From assembly GCF_001437285.1 (NCBI RefSeq), contig NZ_JQBF01000002.1, positions 124,001 to 188,000 on the forward strand: a stretch of DNA of 64,000 nt, given 5' to 3'. Positions 27,729 to 35,910 of this stretch are shown here, piece after piece. Under the pieces are notes generated by a model. That model was not told the origin of the DNA. It did no database searches and saw nothing but the letters and a program-made list of their open reading frames with translations. Every line of letters starts with the position of its first letter. Position 1 is the stretch's first letter. The position numbers and the translations under genes were made by a program. Origin of the DNA: Pediococcus pentosaceus (GTDB lineage Bacteria; Bacillota; Bacilli; Lactobacillales; Lactobacillaceae).

Positions 27729-28548
27729 ATTCTCACTTCCTACTCAAGATGAAATTGTTAAGCGATTGAAGAAAATTCCAGAAGGTTTGTGGCGCGAATG
27801 TTCTAATTGTCACGAAAAGTTTTATTACCGTCGCGCAGGGGTTTATGAAGTGTGTCCTAATTGTGGGTATGGTGCACGGCTAGGTTCTCGTAAACGAATC
27901 AAATTACTTTGTGATGAGTTTGAAGAATGGGACAAAGCAATGGCTACTGATCCTACTAATATAGACGATGAAAAGTACAAAAAGAAACTGGCTACAGGGA
28001 TTAAAACGACTCACGTTAATGAAAGTGTCCTCACAGGAAAAGCTAAAATTGGTAACAATGAATTTGCTATTGGAGTGATGGATTCACGCTTTATCATGGG
28101 TAGTTTAGGTCAAGTGACGGGAAGTAAAATTGCACGAATGTTCCAGGAAGCGACTCGGCAACATCTACCAGTTATTATGTTTACTGCTTCAGGTGGGGCG
28201 CGAATGCAAGATGGAATTCATTCATTAATGCAAATGGCCAGAGTTTCTGATGAAGTTGCTCGTCATAGTGCGGAAGGCTTATTATACATTGCAGTTATAA
28301 CCGATCCTACTACAGGTGGAGTTACAGCTAGTTATGCCATGCAAGCTGATATTATTATTTCAGAACCAAAAACATTAATTGGTTTTGCCGGTCGCCGAGT
28401 GATTGAACAAACGATTAATCAGAAGCCACCTAAGGATTTTCAACAAGCCGAAACGTTACTTAAAAATGGATTCTTAGATGATATTGTTGAACGACCAAAT
28501 TTAAAAGAATATTTGAATAATCTTTTAAATTTACATTCAGACAAGTAA
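27718..28548 (+). CDS. accD: Acetyl-CoA carboxylase carboxyltransferase subunit beta
   Basis: Transfers the carboxyl group from biotin to acetyl-CoA together with AccA. The N-terminal zinc ribbon is intact: C28, C31, C46, C49. The crotonase-like core has FTASGGARMQDG and DPTTGGVTASYAM. Length 276 residues. The ATG at 27718 overlaps the accC end by 11 bases, so translation is coupled. Confidence 0.97.
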   Translation: MQNKFSLPTQDEIVKRLKKIPEGLWRECSNCHEKFYYRRAGVYEVCPNCGYGARLGSRKRIKLLCDEFEEWDKAMATDPTNIDDEKYKKKLATGIKTTHVNESVLTGKAKIGNNEFAIGVMDSRFIMGSLGQVTGSKIARMFQEATRQHLPVIMFTASGGARMQDGIHSLMQMARVSDEVARHSAEGLLYIAVITDPTTGGVTASYAMQADIIISEPKTLIGFAGRRVIEQTINQKPPKDFQQAETLLKNGFLDDIVERPNLKEYLNNLLNLHSDK

Positions 28549-28561
28549 GTAGGGATAAAAA

Positions 28562-29329
28562 ATGGCAAAAACAGCATATGAAACAGTGACTGCTGCTCGC
28601 AGTAAGGATAAAGTTGCAACTGCTGATTTGATAAATAATATTTTCTCGAATTTTACGGAATTCCATGGAGACCGTCAATTAAGTGACGATCCTGCTGTGA
28701 TTGGCGGAATTGCTCTATTGAACGGTACACCAGTAACCGTAATTGGTACCCAAAAAGGTAAAAATACCGCTGAAAATATTGAACGTCATTTTGGAACTGT
28801 TGAACCTGAAGGGTATCGAAAAGCAGTACGTCTAATGCAACAAGCTGAAAAATTTAAACGACCAGTAATTACATTTGTTAACACACCAGGGGCTTATCCA
28901 GGAATGGATGCTGAGTATCATGGTCAAGGTTCAGCAATTGCTAACAGTTTAATAGTGGGGATGGAACTTCGTGTCCCTTACATCAGTATTATTGTTGGTG
29001 AAGGTGGTAGCGGAGGTGCATTGGCTCTGGCTACCGGTGATACAGTTTGGATGATGGAAAATAGTATCTATTCAGTTTTATCACCTGAAGGTTATGCTTC
29101 AATCGTTTGGAAGGATTCTAAACGTGTTATTGAAGCTTCTGAGGCTTTAAAATTAACTCCAGAACATTTACTTGAAGATGGAATTATCGATAAAATTGTT
29201 CCAGAAGTTGTTGATCAAACTAGTACACAAAATTTAAAACAAATGTTAGTTACAGAAGTAAATCGTTTAAGTCAATTTTCAGCTGATGAACTCGTGCAGC
29301 GACGACATGAACGATTTAGTAAATTCTAG
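28562..29329 (+). CDS. accA: Acetyl-CoA carboxylase carboxyltransferase subunit alpha
   Basis: Partner of AccD in the carboxyltransferase. Motifs: FTEFHGDRQLSDDPA, RHFGTVEPEGYRKA, FVNTPGAYPGMDAE and GEGGSGGALAL. 255 residues, the short form typical of lactobacilli, without a long N-terminal extension. Ribosome binding site AGTAGGGAT. fabI starts 10 bases after the stop. Confidence 0.97.
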   Translation: MAKTAYETVTAARSKDKVATADLINNIFSNFTEFHGDRQLSDDPAVIGGIALLNGTPVTVIGTQKGKNTAENIERHFGTVEPEGYRKAVRLMQQAEKFKRPVITFVNTPGAYPGMDAEYHGQGSAIANSLIVGMELRVPYISIIVGEGGSGGALALATGDTVWMMENSIYSVLSPEGYASIVWKDSKRVIEASEALKLTPEHLLEDGIIDKIVPEVVDQTSTQNLKQMLVTEVNRLSQFSADELVQRRHERFSKF

Positions 29330-29339
29330 AAGAGGGGTT

Positions 29340-30104
29340 ATGCAGTTGGAAGGAATTCTTAGTGGAAAAACCATTGTCATTATGGGTGTAGCGAATAAGA
29401 ACAGTATTGCTTGGGGTTGTACAAAAGCAATCATGGATCAAGGCGCAAAAGTTGTATTAACTTACCAAAATGACCGGATAAAAAAAAGTTTAAATAAAAT
29501 TGTGGATGATTCAATCGCATTGGTTGAATGTGATGTTTCAGAAGATGCCAATATTGAAAAGGCCTTTAAACAAATTGAAGATAAATTTGGTAAGGTTGAT
29601 GGTATTATTCATGCGATTGCCTTTGCTGACAAGGAAACTCTTGAAGGTGGCGTTTTAAATACCAAAAAAGAAGGTTACAATCTAGCTCAAGATGTTAGTG
29701 CTTACTCATTGATTGCTGTTTCACGCTATGGTGCGGAAATCATGAACGAAAAAGGTAGTATTGTGACGCTTACATACTTCGGCTCAACTCGTGCAATTCC
29801 TAACTACAACATGATGGGAATTGCTAAAGCTTCACTTGAATCCAGCGTACGCTACTTGGCAAGTGATTTAGGTGACCGTCATATTCGAGTTAATGCTATT
29901 TCAGCTGGTGCAATTAAGACACTTGCTGTTACAGGTATCAAGCATCATCGTGACTTGCTTAAAGAATCTCAAAGCCGTACAGTCGATGGTGAAAATGTAA
30001 GTACTAGTGAAGTTGGAAATATCGCCGCATTCCTTGTTAGTGATATGGCAACTGGTGTAACCGGTGATGTTATTTACGTTGATAAAGGCGTACATTTAAT
30101 TTAA
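29340..30104 (+). CDS. fabI: Enoyl-ACP reductase FabI (NADH-type)
   Basis: Last reduction step of elongation. SDR-type protein with the FabI glycine motif GVANKNSIAWG and catalytic Y156 and K163 (YNMMGIAK). 254 residues. The ATG at 29340 follows AGAGGGG; an in-frame ATG at 29286 lies inside accA and is rejected. It closes the operon before a strong terminator. Residues at the active site are of the kind targeted by triclosan, but sensitivity cannot be read from sequence. Confidence 0.96.
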   Translation: MQLEGILSGKTIVIMGVANKNSIAWGCTKAIMDQGAKVVLTYQNDRIKKSLNKIVDDSIALVECDVSEDANIEKAFKQIEDKFGKVDGIIHAIAFADKETLEGGVLNTKKEGYNLAQDVSAYSLIAVSRYGAEIMNEKGSIVTLTYFGSTRAIPNYNMMGIAKASLESSVRYLASDLGDRHIRVNAISAGAIKTLAVTGIKHHRDLLKESQSRTVDGENVSTSEVGNIAAFLVSDMATGVTGDVIYVDKGVHLI

Positions 30105-30111
30105 GCTAAAT

Positions 30112-30145
30112 AAAAAGATTAAGGTGGTTACCTTAATCTTTTTTT
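30112..30145 (+). terminator. Terminator after fabI
   Basis: A perfect 14-bp stem (30112-30125 with 30130-30143), a GGTT loop and a run of seven T. Confidence 0.93.
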
Positions 30146-30200
30146 GTATCCTCAAATTGTCAGATATAGATAGATTTTTTGAGAAATTGACTAGATGTAA

Positions 30201-30229
30201 TTGCGTTTATTAAAATTAAATGATATTAT
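30201..30229 (+). promoter_or_regulatory. Promoter of the permease leader
   Basis: TTGCGT (30201-30206), 17 bases, TATTAT (30224-30229) preceded by TGA (extended -10). An alternative is TTGACT (30187-30192) with TAAAAT (30211-30216). Either starts RNA before the leader peptide. Confidence 0.6.
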
Positions 30230-30259
30230 TCTAATAATAAGTGAAAGGGAGGTTGTTAT

Positions 30260-30334
30260 ATGAGTCATCAAGTTAAATATTTTGCTAATGTTAATGTAAC
30301 AACCACTACCTCAACCACCATCCTGTCTGGTTGA
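30260..30334 (+). CDS. Threonine-rich leader peptide of an attenuator
   Basis: A 24-residue frame begins at ATG 30260 after GGGAGG (30248-30253) with normal spacing. It encodes six Thr within seven codons (14-20, TTTTSTT), then Ile, Leu, Ser, Gly and TGA at 30332-30334. Four of the six Thr codons are ACC. The Thr run lies in the 5' arm of a hairpin whose 3' arm spans the stop codon. A terminator and an amino acid permease gene follow. The layout is that of the E. coli thr-type leader, in which ribosomes stall at Thr codons when Thr-tRNA is short. Function is inferred. Confidence 0.8.
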   Translation: MSHQVKYFANVNVTTTTSTTILSG

Positions 30335-30434
30335 GTGTTTTGAGGTGCTTTCCAATTAAAATTTGGTTAACAAACAAAACCACCCAATCAGAATTCAGTG
30401 CCTACTAGCATTGATACTGATTCGGTGGTTTTTT
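30310..30434 (+). promoter_or_regulatory. Transcription attenuator (hairpin 1:2, antiterminator 2:3, terminator)
   Basis: Hairpin 1:2 is a perfect 8-bp stem, CTCAACCA (30310-30317) with TGGTTGAG (30328-30335). Segment 30331-30342 can instead pair with 30375-30387 (11 pairs, one mismatch, one bulged C), which would occupy the 5' half of the terminator. The terminator (30377-30434) stacks three helices: AAACCACC with GGTGGTTT, AATCAG with CTGATT, and TCAGTGC with GCATTGA, then six T. No T-box AGGGTGG element is present. Confidence 0.75.
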
Positions 30435-30455
30435 ATATTTTGAGGAGGAAGAACA

Positions 30456-31832
30456 ATGAAGGAAGATTTACCGCAGTTAAAACGATCACTTACATCAAAC
30501 CAAATGCAAATGATTGCATTAGGAGGAACCATTGGTGTGGGATTATTCATGGGATCCTCATCGACAATTAAGTGGACGGGACCATCAGTGTTGCTAGCAT
30601 ATGGCTTTGCGGGGTTAATATTGTACCTAGTTATGCGTGCTTTAGGGGAGATTTTATATGTAAACCCAAGCACCGGTTCCTTTGCTGATTATGCAACCAA
30701 CTATATTCACCCCTTAGCAGGATATTTAACCATGTGGAGCAATATCTTCCAATTTATTGTAGTTGGGATTAGCGAAGTGGTTGCAGTTAGTCAATATTTG
30801 AATTACTGGTGGCCAAATTTACCAGGGTGGGTTTCTAGTGTGGTGGTAATTGCTACTTTAACGCTTGCTAACTTGGTTTCTACTAAAGCATACGGAGCGA
30901 TTGAATTCTATTTTGCTTTAATTAAAGTGCTAACGATTATTTTAATGATTATTATTGGTGTTTTAGTGATTTTCATGGGCTTAGGTAATCATTGGCGCCC
31001 TGTAGGATTGAGCAATCTTTGGGCTCACGGGGGCTTTTTCACAGGTGGAGTTAAAGGATTCTTGTTTGCGTTATCAATCGTTGTAGGCTCTTACCAAGGA
31101 ATTGAGTTACTTGGTATCACTGCTGGTGAAGCAGCTAACCCTAAAAAGGCCATTGTTGCTTCGGTAAAATCAATTGTTTGGCGAATTTTAATTTTTTATT
31201 TAGGAGCAATCTTTGTTATCGTAGCTATTTTTCCTTGGAATCAATTGGCTACGGTAGGTTCTCCGTTTGTGGAAACTTTTTCAAAAGTAGGAATTACCGG
31301 AGCGGCTGGAATTATCAATTTTGTTGTTTTAACTGCGGCAATGTCAGGAACCAATTCTGGAATTTATAGTGCTAGTCGAATGTTGTATAAACTATCTCAA
31401 GAAGGAAAGGTACCTAAGATTTTTGGTAAATTATCCAGTCATCGAGTTCCATCTGTAGCAATCTTGACCATATCTTTTGGAATTTTGTTAGGGATTATCT
31501 TAAATATCTTCTTATCTTCATTCAAAGGAGGAGCTGTTAACCTATTTGTGCTGATATATAGTTCGAGTGTGTTGCCGGGGATGGTTCCATGGTTTGTTAT
31601 CTTACTTTCTGAATTACGCTTTCGCCGTGCTAACCCAGAAATAATTCAAAATCATCCTTTTGTAATGCCGCTTTATCCCATGAGTAATTACTTAGCGATT
31701 ATCTCGTTACTTTTGATTGTAGTTTTTATGTTCATCAATCCAGACACGAGGGCATCAGTTACAGTAGGATTTGTTTTTCTAATGGTTTTAACGATTAATT
31801 TTATAATTAAATTCCGCCGTAAACGGGGCTAG
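30456..31832 (+). CDS. Amino acid permease, APC superfamily (AAT type), probably Thr/Ser
   Basis: A 458-residue integral membrane transporter with about 12 hydrophobic segments. The first helix carries GGTIGVGLFMGS, the unwound substrate-binding motif of the amino acid transporter (AAT) family; AMSGTNSGIYSASRML near helix 8 is also typical. GAGGAGG precedes the ATG. It is a single-gene unit behind the Thr-rich attenuator, which points to threonine (possibly also serine) as substrate. That substrate is an inference from the leader; similar permeases carry other amino acids. Confidence 0.85.
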   Translation: MKEDLPQLKRSLTSNQMQMIALGGTIGVGLFMGSSSTIKWTGPSVLLAYGFAGLILYLVMRALGEILYVNPSTGSFADYATNYIHPLAGYLTMWSNIFQFIVVGISEVVAVSQYLNYWWPNLPGWVSSVVVIATLTLANLVSTKAYGAIEFYFALIKVLTIILMIIIGVLVIFMGLGNHWRPVGLSNLWAHGGFFTGGVKGFLFALSIVVGSYQGIELLGITAGEAANPKKAIVASVKSIVWRILIFYLGAIFVIVAIFPWNQLATVGSPFVETFSKVGITGAAGIINFVVLTAAMSGTNSGIYSASRMLYKLSQEGKVPKIFGKLSSHRVPSVAILTISFGILLGIILNIFLSSFKGGAVNLFVLIYSSSVLPGMVPWFVILLSELRFRRANPEIIQNHPFVMPLYPMSNYLAIISLLLIVVFMFINPDTRASVTVGFVFLMVLTINFIIKFRRKRG

Positions 31833-31842
31833 AAAAAATTCA

Positions 31843-31866
31843 GAAAGCTAAAGTTCTAAAGCTTTT
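31843..31866 (+). terminator. Possible weak terminator after the permease
   Basis: AAAGCT (31844-31849) can pair with AGCTTT (31860-31865), followed by a short T stretch. The stem is only six pairs. Confidence 0.35.
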
Positions 31867-31920
31867 AATATTTTAAAGGAAAAGATATTGCTAAGGTTTA
31901 CCTAAGAAATAAGCTGAACT

Positions 31921-31949
31921 TTGATAAACAGATAGGGGTCTGCTAAAAT
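31921..31949 (+). promoter_or_regulatory. Promoter of mvaS
   Basis: TTGATA (31921-31926), 17 bases, TAAAAT (31944-31949) with TGC just before it (extended -10); about 30 bases before GGAGG of mvaS. Confidence 0.8.
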
Positions 31950-31992
31950 TTAATAGATAAAAAATTTAGGATTAAGCTTTGGAGGATTGGTT

Positions 31993-33159
31993 TTGAAAAT
32001 TGGAATTGATAAGATGAGCTTTTTTACGAGTGATTTATATTTACCGATGGAGGATCTTGCAAAGGCTCGTAACGAAGATCCGAATAAATACTTGATTGGT
32101 ATTGGACAATCAAAACAAGCTGTAATCCGAAATTCACAAGATTCAGTAACACTAGCAGCTAATGCAGCATTAAAAATAGTAGATGATAACGAAAAAGAAA
32201 AAATTGATTTGATTTTGTTCGGTACTGAATCTGGTGTAGATAATTCTAAATCAGGAGCAATCTACTTACAGTCATTATTAGGAATTAACTCATCAGCGAG
32301 TGGTGTTGAGCTAAAGCAAGCTTGTTTTGGTTTAACTGCCGGAATTCAAATGGCAATGGGGCATATTGCTTTACACCCGGAAAGTCGAGTTTTACTAGTA
32401 GGATCGGATATTGCTCGCTATGGAATTGGTACATTAGGAGAAAAAACTCAAGGTGGAGGAGCAATCGCGATAATTATGAGCGCTAATCCTCATCTCCTTG
32501 AAATTGGAACGCAAAGTGCCCATTTAACTAAGGATATTATGGATTTTTGGCGTCCATTAAATCGTAGTGAAGCGTTAGTTGATGGTAAGTATTCATCAGC
32601 CGAATTTATTAATTTCTTCAAAGAAACCTTCGAAAATTACCTCGAAAAAACGGGCGAAGAGATTGATAAATTTACCGCTCTTGTTTTTCATTTACCTTAC
32701 ACTAAGATGGGGCTTAAAGCTTTAAGAAGCGTAATTGAAGACCTAGATAATGATGATTTAAAAGAACGTTTATTAGAACATTTTGAGGAGAGTCGTTATT
32801 TGAATCGTGAGGTAGGAAATTTATATACAGGTTCATTGTATCTGAGTCTGTTGTCATTATTACATGCCCGCAATTTAAAAGCAGGCGACCAAATTGGCTT
32901 GTTTAGTTATGGTTCTGGTGCAGAAGGTGAGTTTTATTCTGCTAAAGTCGTTGAAGGATATGAAAAGTATGTTACAGATGAAGAAATTGCATTTTTGGAT
33001 CAAAGAACTTCAGTCTCAGTGGCTGAATATGAACAAATCTATCGTAGTTTTATGAAACCTCAAACAGCGGACTACAGAACTGAATTTGAAAACGATCCTG
33101 CACCATTTGTTTTGAAGGGACAACAACAACAACAACGGATTTATGAAAAAGTAAATTAA
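31993..33159 (+). CDS. mvaS: Hydroxymethylglutaryl-CoA synthase
   Basis: Condenses acetyl-CoA with acetoacetyl-CoA to HMG-CoA, the entry to the mevalonate pathway for isoprenoids; this feeds UppS further along the window. Catalytic residues are at the canonical positions: E79 (GTESGVDNS), C111 (QACFGLTA) and H233 (FHLPYTKMG). The TTG at 31993, seven bases after GGAGG, gives 388 residues; a TTG two codons earlier is too close to the ribosome binding site. The C-terminus has a run of five Gln. Single-gene unit with its own promoter and terminator. Confidence 0.97.
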   Translation: MKIGIDKMSFFTSDLYLPMEDLAKARNEDPNKYLIGIGQSKQAVIRNSQDSVTLAANAALKIVDDNEKEKIDLILFGTESGVDNSKSGAIYLQSLLGINSSASGVELKQACFGLTAGIQMAMGHIALHPESRVLLVGSDIARYGIGTLGEKTQGGGAIAIIMSANPHLLEIGTQSAHLTKDIMDFWRPLNRSEALVDGKYSSAEFINFFKETFENYLEKTGEEIDKFTALVFHLPYTKMGLKALRSVIEDLDNDDLKERLLEHFEESRYLNREVGNLYTGSLYLSLLSLLHARNLKAGDQIGLFSYGSGAEGEFYSAKVVEGYEKYVTDEEIAFLDQRTSVSVAEYEQIYRSFMKPQTADYRTEFENDPAPFVLKGQQQQQRIYEKVN

Positions 33160-33200
33160 AAAAATAGCAACTTGGGTTTAAACCTAAGTTGCCATTTTTT
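33160..33200. terminator. Bidirectional terminator between mvaS and the minus-strand gene
   Basis: GCAACTTGGGTTT and AAACCTAAGTTGC (33167-33192) pair with one G-U; A run on the left, T run on the right. Confidence 0.85.
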
Positions 33201-33798
33201 ATGAGAAGATGCTGTAAACAATTTTACCGTCTTTCGCGATAATCATCGCTTTATTTTTGTCAGGTTGATTTAATTGAACGGCATATCCCTTACCAAGTTC
33301 TTTTTTGAGGGATTTTGAAACCTCAACAAATTTATCTTGGATATCTTTAAAATTACTATTACTCATTTGGTCAGGATTTTCGATCAACTGATTGAAAACT
33401 TTTTTAGTGTCTTTATCGGTTGCTGAAACACTAAATGTTTTGGCAGATGGATCATATGTAACAGTACCAAACGATTTAAAAGATTTAGTAAGACTAGCCT
33501 GGACTTGTTGCACCTGTTGGGCCTTAGATGAAGAGGCAACACTTTCGCTTTTAATCATTTCCAACTTATCGTCCTTCAAGCTTGATTTTTTACTAGCAAT
33601 TAAAGTTGAGTTGGTCTTAGAGCCAGAACTTTTATGTGAAGTTTCCATCACATTTCTTGCTGAGAAAATAACAACAGCAAGGGGGATAATCACTAAAAGT
33701 GAGCTTAAAAAAATGGAGCCTCGGTTCCTAATTGATGAATAAAATTGAAAAAATCCAAGTAATAATGTAATTGATGCTAAAACTAAAACGTAAAGCAT
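33199..33798 (-). CDS. Membrane-anchored protein of unknown function
   Basis: A 199-residue protein not assigned to a family. Two hydrophobic segments lie at about residues 1-18 and 29-47, separated by a short basic loop (SSIRNRGS). A Ser/Lys/Gln-rich stretch (about 50-105) follows, then a folded-looking domain (about 108-199) with alternating strands and a KAMIIAKDGKIVYSIFS end. The domain probably lies outside the membrane. TTGGAGGG gives a strong ribosome binding site. It is a single gene between mvaS and lexA. Confidence 0.8.
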   Translation of the reverse strand: MLYVLVLASITLLLGFFQFYSSIRNRGSIFLSSLLVIIPLAVVIFSARNVMETSHKSSGSKTNSTLIASKKSSLKDDKLEMIKSESVASSSKAQQVQQVQASLTKSFKSFGTVTYDPSAKTFSVSATDKDTKKVFNQLIENPDQMSNSNFKDIQDKFVEVSKSLKKELGKGYAVQLNQPDKNKAMIIAKDGKIVYSIFS

Positions 33799-33833
33799 AG
33801 TAACCCTCCAAAATGATTTATCGCATTAACAAT

Positions 33834-33862
33834 AGTATGCTTTGAAAAACATAATAAATCAA
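33834..33862 (-). promoter_or_regulatory. Probable promoter of the unknown membrane protein gene
   Basis: On the minus strand TTGATT (33862-33857), 17 bases and CATACT (33839-33834), upstream of the start at 33798. Confidence 0.45.
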
Positions 33863-33876
33863 TAGGAAAGTCACAT

Positions 33877-34506
33877 CTAGTAGATGTTATCTCTAAATAA
33901 ACCAACAACTTTACCGAGGATAGTCACGTTGTCCAAAATAATTGGGGCCATCGTATCATTTTCTGGTTGAAGTCGAATGTGATCGGATTCTCGATAGAAT
34001 CGTTTGCAAGTTGCTTCATTTTCATCAGTCATAGCAATTACAATGGTGCCATTGTCGGCTGTAGATTGTTTTCTAACAATAACTTGATCACCAGATAAAA
34101 TACCGGCATTAATCATACTTTCTCCTCGGATGGTAAGCATGAACAAATTACTACTATCATTTTCGTACTCTGGAGGAACAGGGAAGAAATCTGTAGCTTC
34201 TTCAACAGCCAAAATTGGTTCACCGGCAGTAACTACTCCCAGTAAGGGAATAGTAGGATTTTTATCTTGTACTCCTAAAGCGTCTAAACCTAATTTTGTT
34301 ACCTCTAGAGCTCGGGGCTTAGTAGGATCCTTTTCTAAAAAGCCGTTTTTTTGTAAACGATCAATGTGTCCATGAACAGTGGAAGTAGATGATAGTCCAA
34401 TGGCACTACCAATTTCACGCACTGTAGGTGGATATCCTTGAGCGTTAACTGTTTTATAAATATATTCCAGAACGCTGAGTTGCTTAGTGCTGATATTTTT
34501 TGCCAT
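33877..34506 (-). CDS. lexA: SOS repressor LexA
   Basis: Winged-helix repressor of DNA damage genes that cleaves itself when RecA is activated. N-terminal DNA-binding domain with [19 protein letters not shown]; cleavage site A94-G95 (VVTAGEP); catalytic S130 (GESM) and K168. Length 209 residues. The ribosome binding site is GAGGTG. A LexA box overlaps the -35 of its own promoter, so it is autoregulated, and the same box faces the divergent DUF896 gene. Confidence 0.97.
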   Translation of the reverse strand: MAKNISTKQLSVLEYIYKTVNAQGYPPTVREIGSAIGLSSTSTVHGHIDRLQKNGFLEKDPTKPRALEVTKLGLDALGVQDKNPTIPLLGVVTAGEPILAVEEATDFFPVPPEYENDSSNLFMLTIRGESMINAGILSGDQVIVRKQSTADNGTIVIAMTDENEATCKRFYRESDHIRLQPENDTMAPIILDNVTILGKVVGLFRDNIY

Positions 34507-34538
34507 TTTTTCACCTCATAAATATTTGTTGTTATTTT

Positions 34539-34566
34539 ATCATAAAAAAGCCTAATACTCAAACAA
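34539..34566 (-). promoter_or_regulatory. Promoter of lexA
   Basis: On the minus strand TTGTTT (34566-34561), 16 bases and TATGAT (34544-34539). The -35 lies inside the LexA box. Confidence 0.6.
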
Positions 34567-34573
34567 ACGTTCG
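34560..34573. promoter_or_regulatory. LexA-binding SOS box
   Basis: The minus strand reads CGAACGTTTGTTTG, close to the Firmicutes consensus CGAAC-N4-GTTCG (one mismatch in the right half). It overlaps the lexA -35 and lies 9 bases before the -35 of the divergent DUF896 gene. Confidence 0.85.
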
Positions 34574-34582
34574 CCTTAAAAA

Positions 34583-34611
34583 TTGAAATTAAGAGCTTTC
34601 CATAGTATGAT
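34583..34611 (+). promoter_or_regulatory. Promoter of the DUF896 gene
   Basis: TTGAAA (34583-34588), 17 bases, TATGAT (34606-34611), next to the SOS box. Confidence 0.75.
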
Positions 34612-34639
34612 TAAACTACTAATAACGGAGGGATTTATT

Positions 34640-34888
34640 ATGGCCGATCAAGAAATGCAAAAATTAATTAAGAGAATCAATGAACTTGCTAAAAAAGCAA
34701 AAGAAGAAGGGCTTAGTGACTTAGAGATTATCGAGCGAAAAGATCTGCGTCAAAAATATTTGAAGAAGTTCCGAGAGAGTTTCAGAAGTCAAGTTGAAAT
34801 GATGCAAATTTTTGATAAAGAAGGCAAAGAAGTCACACCTGAAAAGGTAAAAGAAGTTCAACGAAAAAAGGGCTTACGTGACGATTAG
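34640..34888 (+). CDS. DUF896 (YnzC/UPF0291) family protein
   Basis: An 82-residue, highly charged helical protein: KLIKRINELAKKAKEEGLSD, RQKYLKKFRESFRSQ. The start follows CGGAGGG; earlier in-frame codons from 34583 overlap the promoter and are rejected. In Bacillus the related ynzC is the third gene of the SOS operon yneA-yneB-ynzC divergent from lexA. Here yneA and yneB are absent and DUF896 lies directly opposite lexA behind a LexA box. The molecular role is unknown. Confidence 0.9.
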   Translation: MADQEMQKLIKRINELAKKAKEEGLSDLEIIERKDLRQKYLKKFRESFRSQVEMMQIFDKEGKEVTPEKVKEVQRKKGLRDD

Positions 34889-34916
34889 AACGGGGCTTTT
34901 GTTTTTAGCCGTTTTT
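34889..34916 (+). terminator. Terminator after the DUF896 gene
   Basis: AACGGGGCT with AGCCGTT (stem with two bulged G) followed by a run of five T. Confidence 0.6.
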
Positions 34917-34958
34917 GTGTAAAATGAATAGGTAAGTCGTTGGTAAGGAGGATTGTAA

Positions 34959-35180
34959 ATGTCAACTGGAATTTGGATTATGATTGTAATCATCGCATTG
35001 CTTGTTGGTGCAGTTGGTGGTTTCTTCTTTGCTCGTCGTTACATGGAGAATTATTTGAAGAATAACCCCCCAATTAACGAGGATATGCTTAGAACAATGA
35101 TGCTTCAGATGGGTCAAAAGCCATCACAAAAGAAGCTCCATCAAATGATGACTGCGATGCAAAATCAATCTAAGAAATAA
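34959..35180 (+). CDS. YneF (UPF0154) family small membrane protein
   Basis: A 73-residue protein with one N-terminal membrane segment (about 5-26, [20 protein letters not shown]) and a cytoplasmic tail with [20 protein letters not shown], the UPF0154 signature. Function unknown; family members sit near lexA in many Firmicutes. TAAGGAGGA precedes the ATG. Confidence 0.92.
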   Translation: MSTGIWIMIVIIALLVGAVGGFFFARRYMENYLKNNPPINEDMLRTMMLQMGQKPSQKKLHQMMTAMQNQSKK

Positions 35181-35212
35181 AAAAACGTCCATTATTTGGA
35201 CGCTTTTTTTGT
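35178..35212. terminator. Bidirectional terminator between yneF and plsC
   Basis: CGTCC and GGACG pair across a 7-base loop with A run before and T run after; convergent genes end on both sides. Confidence 0.85.
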
Positions 35213-35836
35213 TTCTTTATTCGAAATGTCAATGTATTTAAACGTAGGATCAACTTCATTATCAAGTTTAACAAAAGCATTGTTTAATTCTTCTTCTAGC
35301 ATTGCTAAGTTTTCGTCATTCATTTTCGTTTTACGATCAATAGTAATCGGTTCACCAAAGTTGATATGAATCTTTTGACGAGTAAATAGTCCTTTAAAGG
35401 TTAATGGTCCTTGATAAATAGCTGGTACAATGGGGACGTTAGCTAATTTGGCAATTACGAAAGCACCATTTTTAAGCTCTTGGGAATGTCGAGTTCCTGA
35501 AGGAAAAATAATGGTTGATAATTCTCCCTTTTTTAAAATCTTAACCGGGGTTTTAATGGCTGAAGGACCCGGATTTTGACGATCAACAGGAAAAGCATTT
35601 AATTTAGTAATTAACCAGCTTAAAAACCGATTTTGAAAGAGTTCCTTTTTAGCCATAAAAGAAAATCTTTGCGGATAAGCAGCTAGGGCATATAGCACTG
35701 GATCAAACCACGTGCGGTGGGGAGCTACTAACACATAACTACCTTCTGGTAAACGTTCTGAGTTGTGTACATCAGGTTTCCCATTAATAAGAAATATCAA
35801 TGAAGAAACAAAGTGTTTAATAAATGAATAAAACAT
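35192..35836 (-). CDS. plsC: 1-acyl-sn-glycerol-3-phosphate acyltransferase
   Basis: Adds the second acyl chain to make phosphatidic acid. The HX4D motif is HRTWFD (H40, D45); the second block reads FPSGTR (111-116), where FPEGTR is the usual form. An N-terminal hydrophobic helix anchors it to the membrane. 214 residues. The ribosome binding site is weak (AGGTTA). With plsX and fakA in this window it completes much of the route from fatty acid to phospholipid, except PlsY. Confidence 0.93.
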   Translation of the reverse strand: MFYSFIKHFVSSLIFLINGKPDVHNSERLPEGSYVLVAPHRTWFDPVLYALAAYPQRFSFMAKKELFQNRFLSWLITKLNAFPVDRQNPGPSAIKTPVKILKKGELSTIIFPSGTRHSQELKNGAFVIAKLANVPIVPAIYQGPLTFKGLFTRQKIHINFGEPITIDRKTKMNDENLAMLEEELNNAFVKLDNEVDPTFKYIDISNKETKKASK

Positions 35837-35910
35837 AAGATAACCTGTACTTTCATATATTTATTAATTTGATTATATTATGAAGTATTGGTAAAGAAAA
35901 GGAGTTTTAA

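Noticed and set aside
30236-30434. T-box riboswitch for the permease
   Set aside because: No AGGGTGG-type element, no specifier-loop architecture; a translated Thr-rich frame explains the leader better.
30395-30673. 92-codon minus-strand frame covering the permease start
   Set aside because: Antisense to the attenuator terminator and the first helix of the permease; no start signals.
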